Assembly: GCA_035493895.1 (NCBI GenBank)
Contig: DATJHM010000202.1
Span: 1 to 46,533, forward strand
Direction: 5' to 3'
From: DATJHM01 sp035493895
GTDB lineage: Bacteria; Chloroflexota; Ktedonobacteria; Ktedonobacterales; Ktedonobacteraceae
DNA: 46,533 nt
Part shown: one piece after another, positions 25,452-32,973 of the stretch
How positions within the stretch are numbered: position 1 is the first letter of the stretch
Layout: each line of letters begins with the position of its first letter
Notes under the pieces: model-generated
The model's input: the letters and a program-made list of their open reading frames with translations, nothing else
Told to the model about the DNA's origin: nothing
Database searches by the model: none
Translations under genes and position numbers: made by a program

Positions 25452-25512
25452 TTCTCACATAACGATATATCGTTATGTGAGAAGTATATACGATATATCG
25501 TATTCATGTCAA
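25452..25512 (-). promoter_or_regulatory. PadR promoter with two palindromic operators
   Basis: Minus strand: TTGACA (25512-25507), 18 bases, TATACT (25488-25483). A 16-bp perfect palindrome ATACGATATATCGTAT (25488-25503) fills the spacer. A 32-bp perfect palindrome (25452-25483), whose core is AACGATATATCGTT, covers the transcription start region. Both share CGATATATCG, so one dimeric regulator binding twice is likely. The rest of the gap to 25920 shows no gene I can support. Confidence 0.8.
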
Positions 25513-25920
25513 GTCTTTTGGAAGGAAAATGTGGATGGATGTATCGGACTTGTCTAATCCCCTGGTATTGATTGGCGTCCGCCAGAATACACCTGTGAAT
25601 AGTACCTTAGTAGCATTCGTGCCACATGCTGCATTCACTATACTACGGCATAGAAAGTTTGCGAGCGCGTATCCTTGCAGGCCTGAGTCTCCTCTGGCTT
25701 CGCGGACGGTCTGGTGGACACGTATCGTAGTATACCCACCAGAAAGGATTCTCGCGATGGGGGATTGTGAGAGCAATATGCCCGGCTCTCTTTGCACATA
25801 CAGCACTACCGGACAGATTATCCACTCTTATCATGAGCCGTCGTGCTCATATTCGTGATAGTGCTAAGAAAATATGGATTATGCCGAATTATGCTATGTC
25901 CATTAAAAGGAGAAAAATGT

Positions 25921-26598
25921 ATGCAACAGTCGCAAGTACAAGGAAGGCAAACAAACTTCCTCTTTGGGATAGTGATCGCAGGGACTGTGCTCACCGTTCT
26001 ACTAGAAGTGATCGTCCAATTGTTGCCTCCGCATTACAACGCGATAAGTCAGCCAGAAAGTAATCTGGCAATTGGTCCTTATGGTTTTCTGATGAATATC
26101 AATTTTGCCCTGCGAGGCATAATTTATTTCATTTTTTTAGCGGCCTTGATGCGTGCTATCCCTAAAAAAGGTCTGTCTCGGAGTGGCCTGATCCTTCTGG
26201 GCGTCTCAGCTGTTGGGAAGCTGATCATTGCGTTTGCGGAAACGGATCTCACTTCGCCTCCGCATACGATGCACGGTATTATTCATACGCTCGCGGCTTT
26301 AATCTCCTTCTTTTGTGGAGGATTAGGAACATTGCTGGTCTCGCGCTCCCTGCGTCATGTGCCGAATGTGCGTCCCTCGCAGCGTTTCCTGGTTGGACTG
26401 GGAACGGTGACGCTCATCTGGTCCGTGGTCGTCATTGTCACCGTCGTTGCGTCGGCGCAGATCGGCGTCTGGGGGCTACTCGAGCGCATCTTTACGGGGT
26501 TGTTCTCCTTGTGGATACTCGTCCTCGCATTCGGTTTATGGAATTATTCCTCCGTAGACGTCATGCCATTTCCTTATTCATCTGGAGAGTACCGGTAA
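25921..26598 (+). CDS. DUF998 family membrane protein
   Basis: A 225-residue protein with about six hydrophobic segments, starting near residue 12. PESNLAIGPYGFLMNINF after the first segment and the later THTLAALISFF-like loop (MHGIIHTLAALISFFCGG) follow the DUF998 pattern. That family has conserved residues facing one membrane side but no assigned activity. AAAGGAG lies 9 bases before the ATG at 25921; the frame upstream is not similar to the family. Divergent from padR, whose operators lie about 410 bases away. Membrane location is confident, function unknown. Confidence 0.75.
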   Translation: MQQSQVQGRQTNFLFGIVIAGTVLTVLLEVIVQLLPPHYNAISQPESNLAIGPYGFLMNINFALRGIIYFIFLAALMRAIPKKGLSRSGLILLGVSAVGKLIIAFAETDLTSPPHTMHGIIHTLAALISFFCGGLGTLLVSRSLRHVPNVRPSQRFLVGLGTVTLIWSVVVIVTVVASAQIGVWGLLERIFTGLFSLWILVLAFGLWNYSSVDVMPFPYSSGEYR

Positions 26599-26695
26599 AA
26601 AGAGGTGCCTTCTTCCCAGTACCTGTTTAAAATACAGTTTTGCTGTAATTTGCTATTCCAGAGTTTGATAGGTACTAAAGCTTAGAATTGTTCGA

Positions 26696-26740
26696 GTTTC
26701 GGTGTCAGTTATCAATTGATATGATAACTGACACCGAAAC
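26696..26740. repeat. Perfect 19-bp inverted repeat
   Basis: GTTTCGGTGTCAGTTATCA (26696-26714) pairs with 26722-26740 across a 7-base loop. It lies 100 bases after the DUF998 stop in the 306-base gap before the MFS gene. No T-run follows on either strand, so it may be a rho-independent-like 3' end, an RNA stability element or a protein site. I see nothing else definite in this gap. Confidence 0.6.
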
Positions 26741-26904
26741 TGCAAATAATGGCAGTCAACGTTCTACCTTTCAGGTCTTTTCACAAGCCAGTACCGCTCC
26801 TATGCTTAAAGCATTATTTTGCTCTTCTTTTTCGTACTGAGAGCATGTATGCTTCACCAGGAACGCAAAAATAAACTTGTGCATAGTCGCTGAAAGGATT
26901 CATT

Positions 26905-28167
26905 GTGTCAGTAGTACGAGAAGACTCAGATGCGCAATCAACAGAGACGAAAGTAGCTATTCCGTTATGGCGTAATCGAGACTATCTTATTTTGCTGAGT
27001 GGGAAAAATATCTCCCGGCTTGGCAGTGGAATTTCACAACTTGCCCTCCCGCTTCTTGTTCTTGCTCTCACCGGATCTGCGGTCCAGGCGGGCCTGCTGG
27101 GGACAGTCGAAGTGCTTCCTCAACTGTTTTTTGGGCTCATCGCTGGAGCGCTCGTTGACCGTTGGAATCGCAAGCGCGTAATGATTCTCTGCGATACAGG
27201 ACGCGCTCTCATTCTCATGGCCGTGGGTGTGGGGCTCATATTCAAACAACTCCCGTTGCCCTTGCTGTACCTTCTGGTTGCGCTTGAGGGGATATGTGCC
27301 GTCTTCTTCGATCTTGCGGCCGCTTCTCGCCTTCCCCATGTCGTCACAAAAGAGCAACTGCCCACGGCGGTAGCGCAAGATCAAACAGGGATGGCAGTGC
27401 TCTCTCTTCTGAGTCCGTCGCTGGGAGGAATGCTTTTCTCGCTTGCAACCTTCTTGCCATTTCTGGCCGATGCGCTCTCGTATATCATGTCTGTGATCTC
27501 CCTGTGCTTCCTCAAGACAAACTTTCGGCATGAGCGTGTTGCGGGCAAACTCAAGCTGCATCTGGAGATACGAGAGGGCATACTCTGGCTCTGGCAGCGT
27601 CCTCTTGTGCGCATCCTCGCAGTGCTGGTCAGTGGGGTTGGATTTGTAGCGGGTGGGCATACGCTGCTTTTGATCGTGCTTGCTCAGCACAGCCATGCCT
27701 CTCCGGCGGTAATTGGCGTGCTTTTTACGGTTGCAGGTATTGGGGGTGTTGCTGGCACGCTCGTAGCCCCGCTTATCCAGAAACGATTGAGCTTCGGTTG
27801 GATCATTATTAGTGGAAGCTGGATGTTTGTCTTGCTCTGGCCTCTGTATACCGTCGCTTCCTCGCCTCTTGCGCTGGGGGCAGTGTTTGCGGGATTAGCG
27901 TTTGCAAGCGTGATATTGGATGTGGCCCTGCTCAGTTATCTCCTTCTCCTCATCCCCGACGAGATGCGTGGACGCGTGAACAGCATCATCAACCTTTTGC
28001 TGCTGCTTGCTCGCTCGGCAGGGGTCGCCCTGACGGGTTTTTCCCTGCAATGGTTGGGAACCTTGCCCACAATCCTCTTCTTTGGGGGATGTCTGCTGCT
28101 GCTTGCGATCGTATCGCTTCTCAGTACGCATCTTCGTGCAGCGCATGATCTTGCTACAACCCTCTAA
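26905..28167 (+). CDS. MFS transporter, probable drug or macrolide exporter
   Basis: A 420-residue protein with about twelve membrane segments. After RNRDYLILLSGKNISRLGSG comes the motif GLIAGALVDRWNRKRVMIL, the cytoplasmic loop 2-3 signature of the major facilitator superfamily. A further match is PDEMRGRVNSIINLL in the second half. The sequence style (LALPLLVLALTGSA at the start) resembles the MefA/enterobactin-exporter (TIGR00900) group, which expels macrolides or siderophores. GTG start with AAAGGA 6 bases before it. It stands alone; no regulator sits beside it except the unknown factor that binds the repeats after its stop. Confidence 0.85.
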   Translation: MSVVREDSDAQSTETKVAIPLWRNRDYLILLSGKNISRLGSGISQLALPLLVLALTGSAVQAGLLGTVEVLPQLFFGLIAGALVDRWNRKRVMILCDTGRALILMAVGVGLIFKQLPLPLLYLLVALEGICAVFFDLAAASRLPHVVTKEQLPTAVAQDQTGMAVLSLLSPSLGGMLFSLATFLPFLADALSYIMSVISLCFLKTNFRHERVAGKLKLHLEIREGILWLWQRPLVRILAVLVSGVGFVAGGHTLLLIVLAQHSHASPAVIGVLFTVAGIGGVAGTLVAPLIQKRLSFGWIIISGSWMFVLLWPLYTVASSPLALGAVFAGLAFASVILDVALLSYLLLLIPDEMRGRVNSIINLLLLLARSAGVALTGFSLQWLGTLPTILFFGGCLLLLAIVSLLSTHLRAAHDLATTL

Positions 28168-28172
28168 GCCAA

Positions 28173-28257
28173 ATATGATATCCCGTCATATGATGTCTTG
28201 ACAATATCCAGGGTTAGAGGCTATAGTATTTTCAGGTATATGATTTCAAGTCATATA
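28173..28257 (+). promoter_or_regulatory. Promoter flanked by two ATATGA-N7-TCATAT operators
   Basis: TTGACA (28198-28203), 18 bases, TATAGT (28222-28227). One inverted repeat, ATATGATATCCCGTCATAT (28173-28191), lies just upstream. A second, TATATGA-TTTCAAG-TCATATA (28237-28257), covers the transcribed start. Same arms, same 7-base spacer, centres 65 bases apart. This is a typical layout for a MarR- or TetR-type repressor acting on the small membrane protein gene. The regulator is not identified. Confidence 0.65.
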
Positions 28258-28296
28258 GTGGCAAAACAAAAATCTCACTGAAGGAAGGAGATAGTG

Positions 28297-28695
28297 ATGA
28301 AATTTGCGAAAATGGTGTTTCTGGTTGCCGGAATATATGGCATTCTGGTGATCGCGCCCCTCTTCGTGATGGAGGGCGTTGTGAATGCCACGCAGCCGCC
28401 AGCGATTACGCATCCTGAATATTACTATGGTTTTGTGTGTGTTGGCCTGGTATGGCAGATCTTTTTTCTGATCGTGGCACGCGATCCGTTGCGCTACCGC
28501 CCATTGATGCTAGTGGCAGTTTTGGAGAAGGCTTCTGGCATAGCCTTTATCGTGCTTGTGCTCATGCATCGTTCGCCGCCATCAATGTTGATCGGACTCG
28601 TGGATATCGTGCTGGGCATACTCTTCCTGATTTCCTATATCCGAACAGGATCATCCAGTTCCCAGCCGATGGTTGCGCAGAATGCCTCTGCCTGA
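28297..28695 (+). CDS. Small four-helix membrane protein, unknown function
   Basis: A 132-residue protein with hydrophobic segments near residues 5-25, 45-62, 68-88 and 95-112 and a short Ser-rich C-terminal tail. I do not recognise a family. AAGGAAGGAG lies 6-7 bases before the ATG at 28297; the GTG three bases earlier is a less likely start. The promoter has paired inverted repeats, so expression is probably inducible. The VOC protein follows after 134 bases on the same strand and may be co-expressed. Confidence 0.7.
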   Translation: MKFAKMVFLVAGIYGILVIAPLFVMEGVVNATQPPAITHPEYYYGFVCVGLVWQIFFLIVARDPLRYRPLMLVAVLEKASGIAFIVLVLMHRSPPSMLIGLVDIVLGILFLISYIRTGSSSSQPMVAQNASA

Positions 28696-28829
28696 TGCTT
28701 CCAGCGGAATCTGGCCATGCGAACAGTCCACTGTCCAGGCGTTCCTGCTATAGTGATGTTGTGGGCATTGCTAATCTCTAGCTGGAACAAGTGCCTGTTT
28801 ACCAAAAGGAAAGTGGGGAATAAATAATC

Positions 28830-29252
28830 GTGTCTGAACAGTGGCCTCCCGAATTTCCGGTAATGCGGATGCGTGTGGCGCGTCCTACCGATCGTTTAGA
28901 AGAAGTCGTCGCATTTTATCGTGATGGTATTGGTTTGCCAGTGATTGGTGCATTCGAGGGTCATGCTGGCTATTCCGGCGTGATGCTCGGCTTGCCAGGA
29001 ATGAACTATCACCTGGAATTTACTCATCACGAAGAGGGCAGCGATTGTCCTGCACCGTCCAGAGACAACCTGCTCGTGTTTTATCTCGCGGAGAGAAGTG
29101 CGATGGATCACGCTGTAGCGAGATTGCAAGCGATGGGCTATCCATCCGTACCCCCGGAAAATCCGTACTGGAGTGCAGATCGCAGTGTGACGATAGAAGA
29201 TCCTGATGGCTGGCGTGTGGTCTTTATGCTGCTTCCAGATCCTCAAAAATAA
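28830..29252 (+). CDS. VOC/glyoxalase superfamily protein
   Basis: A 140-residue vicinal-oxygen-chelate protein made of two beta-alpha-beta-beta-beta units. The first runs from MRVARPTDRLEEVVAFYRDG to YHLEFTHH, the second from LVFYLAERSAMDHAVARL to VTIEDPDGWRVVFML. The HLEF and IEDPDGW motifs match glyoxalase/bleomycin-resistance proteins and place His and Glu residues at metal-ligand positions. Such proteins may be isomerases, dioxygenases or drug binders; which one cannot be said. GTG start, with only a loose AAGTGGGG upstream. Confidence 0.82.
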   Translation: MSEQWPPEFPVMRMRVARPTDRLEEVVAFYRDGIGLPVIGAFEGHAGYSGVMLGLPGMNYHLEFTHHEEGSDCPAPSRDNLLVFYLAERSAMDHAVARLQAMGYPSVPPENPYWSADRSVTIEDPDGWRVVFMLLPDPQK

Positions 29253-29432
29253 CCATAGATCATCTTCAGGGCGAATCTTCAGAGCGAGCGCCTCTGAAGA
29301 TTTTCCTGTACTCCACCACCTCTCACTAAAATCCTGAATGGGCGCGTTTAGTTGGGTGTAGCGGTAACACGTTTTGCCGCACAAGATAATGCAGGGTAGC
29401 GCAATTGCAGCAGAGCACGTGGAGTTATTATT

Positions 29433-30857
29433 ATGTCAAGTCTAGAAGGAGCGGTAATTGGTGGGTATCTCTTGCAGTCCTGTCTGGGCAAGGGAGGGGT
29501 GGCGGACGTCTATCGGGCGCAGCGGCCAGGGCAAGAGGGAGAAGAAGTCGTCATCAAAGTATTTCGTCATGGATATGCGCAGCGACCGGCCTTTCGGAGC
29601 TATTTTCTGAGCGAGGCAGAGAAAATCGGGAAACTGAAGCATCCGCATATTCTCCCGTTTCTGGAGTATGGGCAGAGAAAAGAGTTGTTATACGTCATCA
29701 TGCCCTATATTGTCAGCGGGAACCTGGAAGATCTTCTGGCGCGGGTGGGAGGGCGGCTCTCAGCAATGCAGGCGTTGCCTGTTGTAGAGCAGTTATGTAG
29801 CGCATTAACCTATATACATGAGCGGCAGACCATACATGGGAACATGAAGCCGCAGAACATCCTGGTAGCGTCGGATGGGCAGATGCTCCTCTCTGATTTT
29901 GGCATTATGCATAGCTTTGATGATAGTCAGCAATCGTTGACGCGTATTGGCTGGGGATCGGCAGAATATGCCTCGCCCGAACAATCGTTGGGCATACAGC
30001 GTTACGCGAGCGACATCTACGCACTGGGAGTAATACTTTTTCGTATGCTTGCAGGCGTGCCCCCCTTTACGGGACAAACGCCGGTGGAAGTCCTGCTCAA
30101 GCATGTGCGTGAGCCTGTGCCTTCCGTGCGAAGTCTGGTGCCAACGATTGCAGAGACCGTCGATAGTGTGCTGAACAGGGCTCTTCAGAAGCGAGCGGAT
30201 GAGCGCTATCGTAGTGCAAAAGAGTTGTACGAGGCCTTGCAGGCGGCAATCATCCTCGCACCCATTGCCTCGCCAGTCGTACGAATCGTCACGCGAGAGC
30301 AGGCAAGATCTCCGGAAGCGCCACTGAAGAAACTCCCCCTTAAAAAGCTTTCCTTGCAAGGTGCAGATCCCACGACCCCGATCCCCATCAGCCTGGCATT
30401 AGATGAATGGCAAGGACAACGTTCCGGGGAAGCGTGGTGGCAGACAGAGGGCAATGTCGCGAACGTGCTCGAACAGGAGAAGACGTTGCCCACGAACGTG
30501 CTCGAACAGGAGAAGAAATTGCCCGTGAGAGAGCCAGGACAGGAGAAGAAATTGCCTATGGATAGTGAGCATCAGATTCCCCCCTGGGTAGCATCGGAGC
30601 CGCCGGAGTGGTCACCGCTGGCTCGAGAGGGAGAGCCGCGCGAAGTACCGCTCACCGTAGCGGGCTATTTACAGCAGATGGAAGCCGTGGACGAGGCGAG
30701 ATTTGTGGTGGGAGGGCAGATGACGGGGGAGCAGGAAAGCGAGACGAACGTGATGTCGTCGGCTGGACAGATACAGCGTTGGCTACCAGTCATCGTCGTC
30801 GTTTTGTTGTTGTTGGGTTTATGTGGGGCGTTGCTTTCGGCGGTATTTTTGGGCTAG
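29433..30857 (+). CDS. Membrane-anchored Ser/Thr protein kinase, catalytic Asp replaced by Asn
   Basis: A 474-residue Hanks-type kinase. The glycine loop is LGKGGVADVY (residues 18-27), the ATP Lys is K42 in VVIKVF, and the helix C Glu is near 61-63. The catalytic loop reads HGNMKPQN (135-142) instead of HRDLKPEN, so the usual Asp is Asn137. DFG is intact at 155-157, and the APE motif is SPE. After the kinase domain comes a long linker with three imperfect EQEKxLP repeats near residues 350-375. A single membrane helix, WLPVIVVVLLLLGLCGALL, is at the very C-terminus, leaving nothing outside. With Asn in place of Asp, phosphotransfer should be weak or absent; it may be a pseudokinase scaffold. 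No phosphatase or partner is adjacent. Confidence 0.85.
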   Translation: MSSLEGAVIGGYLLQSCLGKGGVADVYRAQRPGQEGEEVVIKVFRHGYAQRPAFRSYFLSEAEKIGKLKHPHILPFLEYGQRKELLYVIMPYIVSGNLEDLLARVGGRLSAMQALPVVEQLCSALTYIHERQTIHGNMKPQNILVASDGQMLLSDFGIMHSFDDSQQSLTRIGWGSAEYASPEQSLGIQRYASDIYALGVILFRMLAGVPPFTGQTPVEVLLKHVREPVPSVRSLVPTIAETVDSVLNRALQKRADERYRSAKELYEALQAAIILAPIASPVVRIVTREQARSPEAPLKKLPLKKLSLQGADPTTPIPISLALDEWQGQRSGEAWWQTEGNVANVLEQEKTLPTNVLEQEKKLPVREPGQEKKLPMDSEHQIPPWVASEPPEWSPLAREGEPREVPLTVAGYLQQMEAVDEARFVVGGQMTGEQESETNVMSSAGQIQRWLPVIVVVLLLLGLCGALLSAVFLG

Positions 30858-30877
30858 AAAAGCCCTTTGCAAAACAG

Positions 30878-30920
30878 ACAGGCAACAGACACTTTTCATG
30901 CCAGTTGCCTGTTTTGTTTG
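30878..30920 (+). terminator. Intrinsic terminator after the kinase gene
   Basis: ACAGGCAAC (30878-30886) pairs with GTTGCCTGT (30904-30912), followed by TTTGTTTG. A smaller stem, GGGCT/AGCCC (30851-30865), overlaps the stop codon. The remainder of the gap to 31162 contains no gene I can support. Confidence 0.65.
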
Positions 30921-31162
30921 TGGGCGATAGTATGTGTTTGCATATTCACCAAAGTATTTTTGCCGCACTACGCCATCGTATCCAGGTCTATGAGCGGCGA
31001 AAACCGCCGGTTACCAGACATGGACCAACTCTCCTTACTCTTTCATAGAGTGAAGTACAGAGACCAGTACGTGGTATCGTGCACGAAGGATAGTGCCAGG
31101 GGCGCGTAAAAATAAGTGATACGAAGCAGCATTGCTTTGTACAGGTCAGCCATTTGGAAAAA

Positions 31163-31588
31163 TCAGGAATACGTCGTCGAGAAATGGGATGTCCTGGGCA
31201 GGGTCTGAATAGCTAAACGCGTGTAATAGCTATGATTTGCGAATGTCCATAACGCCTGGAAAATGGCGGGTTCGCGGTGTTCCAGGAGGCGTAAAAGTGC
31301 CTGTTGTTTTTCCATACTAATGTGACAGAAGTTACCACCAGCAGAGGCATTCAACTCGCGCATCACAGCGCGCAACCGTGTTTCGCTCAGCATCAACGCA
31401 GTCTTGCTTCCCGCGCTGGGAAGAAGATGCTGTAGGACCTCATCGATGAGATGGAGACTGGAAGGAGGAGGAAAATCTTGATCGGACGGTATAAGCAGGT
31501 CAATAATAGTGTTGAGCTGTTTGCGCTCGTCAAAGCTCAGCTCGATTGTCTGTTTCGCTCTGGAAACAGAATAGGATCGTGTGGTCAT
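31163..31588 (-). CDS. Gluconate 2-dehydrogenase subunit 3-like protein
   Basis: A 141-residue protein resembling the small subunit (subunit 3) of membrane gluconate/sugar dehydrogenases. LSFDERKQLNTIIDLLIPSD near residue 17 is the family opening. IDEVLQHLLP, FCHISMEKQQALLRLLE and FQALWTFANHSYYT follow in the expected order. In classic complexes this subunit accompanies a GMC-family flavoprotein and a cytochrome c subunit, and often carries a Tat signal. Here no signal is visible and no such partner is adjacent, so it is an orphan. The family match is by pattern only and is weaker than for most entries. Confidence 0.6.
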   Translation of the reverse strand: MTTRSYSVSRAKQTIELSFDERKQLNTIIDLLIPSDQDFPPPSSLHLIDEVLQHLLPSAGSKTALMLSETRLRAVMRELNASAGGNFCHISMEKQQALLRLLEHREPAIFQALWTFANHSYYTRLAIQTLPRTSHFSTTYS

Positions 31589-31834
31589 AAAAGCTCCCCT
31601 CGGACGTGGCTGGAAACCTCATTTTTACCTCACACAATGGTATCATAAAACATGTCTATAATTCAATGCTGTACAGAATACTTACACTTTCTTAATGAAA
31701 AAAAGTTAAGAACAATCTTTCATCATGGAGGCTATTGCGTACGTAGAGAAAGATGAGATGAAGCGTCAGGGGGGCTTCTGGGTGGTTTAGGAATTTCGGG
31801 TGGAGAGCAATGCCCCACCCGAACATCTGAGAAA

Positions 31835-32695
31835 TTAGAAAACGATCGTTTTGTTCGCGTACGTGAGCACACGATCTTCCGTATAAGCGCGAACTGCATC
31901 GGCCAGGACGCGGCGTTCGACATCGCGTCCCTTGCGTGCCAGATCGTCGGCAGTATCGCGATGGTCGCAGTGGATCACATCCTGAGCAATGATCGGGCCC
32001 TCATCCAGGTTCTCGGTGACATAATGTGCTGTTGCGCCGATGAGCTTGACGCCGCGCTCGAAGGCACGCTGGTAGGGATTAGCACCGATGAACGCAGGCA
32101 GGAAACTGTGGTGAATGTTGATAATCTGCTGAGGATAGGTGCGAACAAAAAACGGCTCGAGAATCTGCATATAGCGCGCGAGAATGAGAAAATCAGCCTT
32201 GTCAGAGAGAAACTCGAGGATGCGTTGCTGGTCCTGAGCGCGCGTCTCTTTGTGCACGGGAAAATGATAGTAGGGAACCTGATACATCTGGGCCAGATTT
32301 TCCAGGTCGGGGTGATTGCTAATAACGCAGGCAATCTCCATCATAAGCTCGCCACTCTTCCAGCGCCAGAGGAGATCCGTCAGGCAGTGATCGAGTTTCG
32401 AGACAAAGATCGCGGCTCGTTTGCGTTTGCGAGAATAGCTCACGCTCCATTGCATCTGGAAGCGTTCCGCGATCGGTTGGAAAGATTGATGTAGCTCTTC
32501 TTCCGTCAGATCGAAGGTATCTTCAGCAAAGCTCACACGCATAAAGAATGTGCATTCTTGTTGATTCGTCGCATACTGATCAGACTGGACAATATTGCCG
32601 TGGTGTTGAAAGACGAAACTGGAGACGGCCGAGATGATGCCGGGTCGGTCAGGGCATGAGATTAATACTGTAATCGTCTCTTTATGTATAGACAC
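31835..32695 (-). CDS. purU: Formyltetrahydrofolate deformylase
   Basis: A 286-residue enzyme hydrolysing 10-formyl-THF to formate and THF, balancing one-carbon pools and supplying formate for PurT. An N-terminal ACT domain (ITVLISCPDRPGIISAVSSF) is followed by a formyltransferase fold. The substrate loop INIHHSFLPAFIGANPYQRA carries the catalytic Asn and His, and GATAHYVTENLDEGPII carries the Asp region. I prefer the GTG at 32695, which has GGGAG 6 bases upstream. The ATG at 32710 is possible but lacks a ribosome site. It is divergent from the sugar transporter; no purine genes are near. Confidence 0.92.
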   Translation of the reverse strand: MSIHKETITVLISCPDRPGIISAVSSFVFQHHGNIVQSDQYATNQQECTFFMRVSFAEDTFDLTEEELHQSFQPIAERFQMQWSVSYSRKRKRAAIFVSKLDHCLTDLLWRWKSGELMMEIACVISNHPDLENLAQMYQVPYYHFPVHKETRAQDQQRILEFLSDKADFLILARYMQILEPFFVRTYPQQIINIHHSFLPAFIGANPYQRAFERGVKLIGATAHYVTENLDEGPIIAQDVIHCDHRDTADDLARKGRDVERRVLADAVRAYTEDRVLTYANKTIVF

Positions 32696-32793
32696 ATCGC
32701 ACTCCCACATCGTGATGTAAATTTATTTTTAATCGAGATTTTCGGGAAGGAAACCTCGGGTAAGAGTATACCATAGGCAAACAAAAAAGCGAT

Positions 32794-32847
32794 ACAAGCA
32801 AGGAAAGAAGCCAGGCTTACGCAGGTTCGGCTTCTTTCCTTGCTTGT
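32794..32847. repeat. Perfect 19-bp inverted repeat between divergent genes
   Basis: ACAAGCAAGGAAAGAAGCC (32794-32812) pairs with 32829-32847, with a 16-base loop. It lies between the divergent purU and sugar-transporter genes, a place where a terminator is not expected. It could be a repressor site or a transcribed RNA structure. A TATAAT at 32874-32879 on the plus strand may be the transporter's -10, but I see no matching -35. Confidence 0.6.
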
Positions 32848-32973
32848 CTATGTTCCGTATCTGTCTCCTACTTTATAATTATAGCGTGTTATCTGTAAGA
32901 TCTGTCTAAGTTGACAGCTTGAACGTAGCGGGTTGCTTCTTGAAGCGTGAGACGATTTCAATGGAGAAAAGAC

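Noticed and set aside
25513..25858. Open frames in the padR-DUF998 gap
   Set aside because: Frames on both strands lack a ribosome site and recognisable domains; composition is not coding-like.
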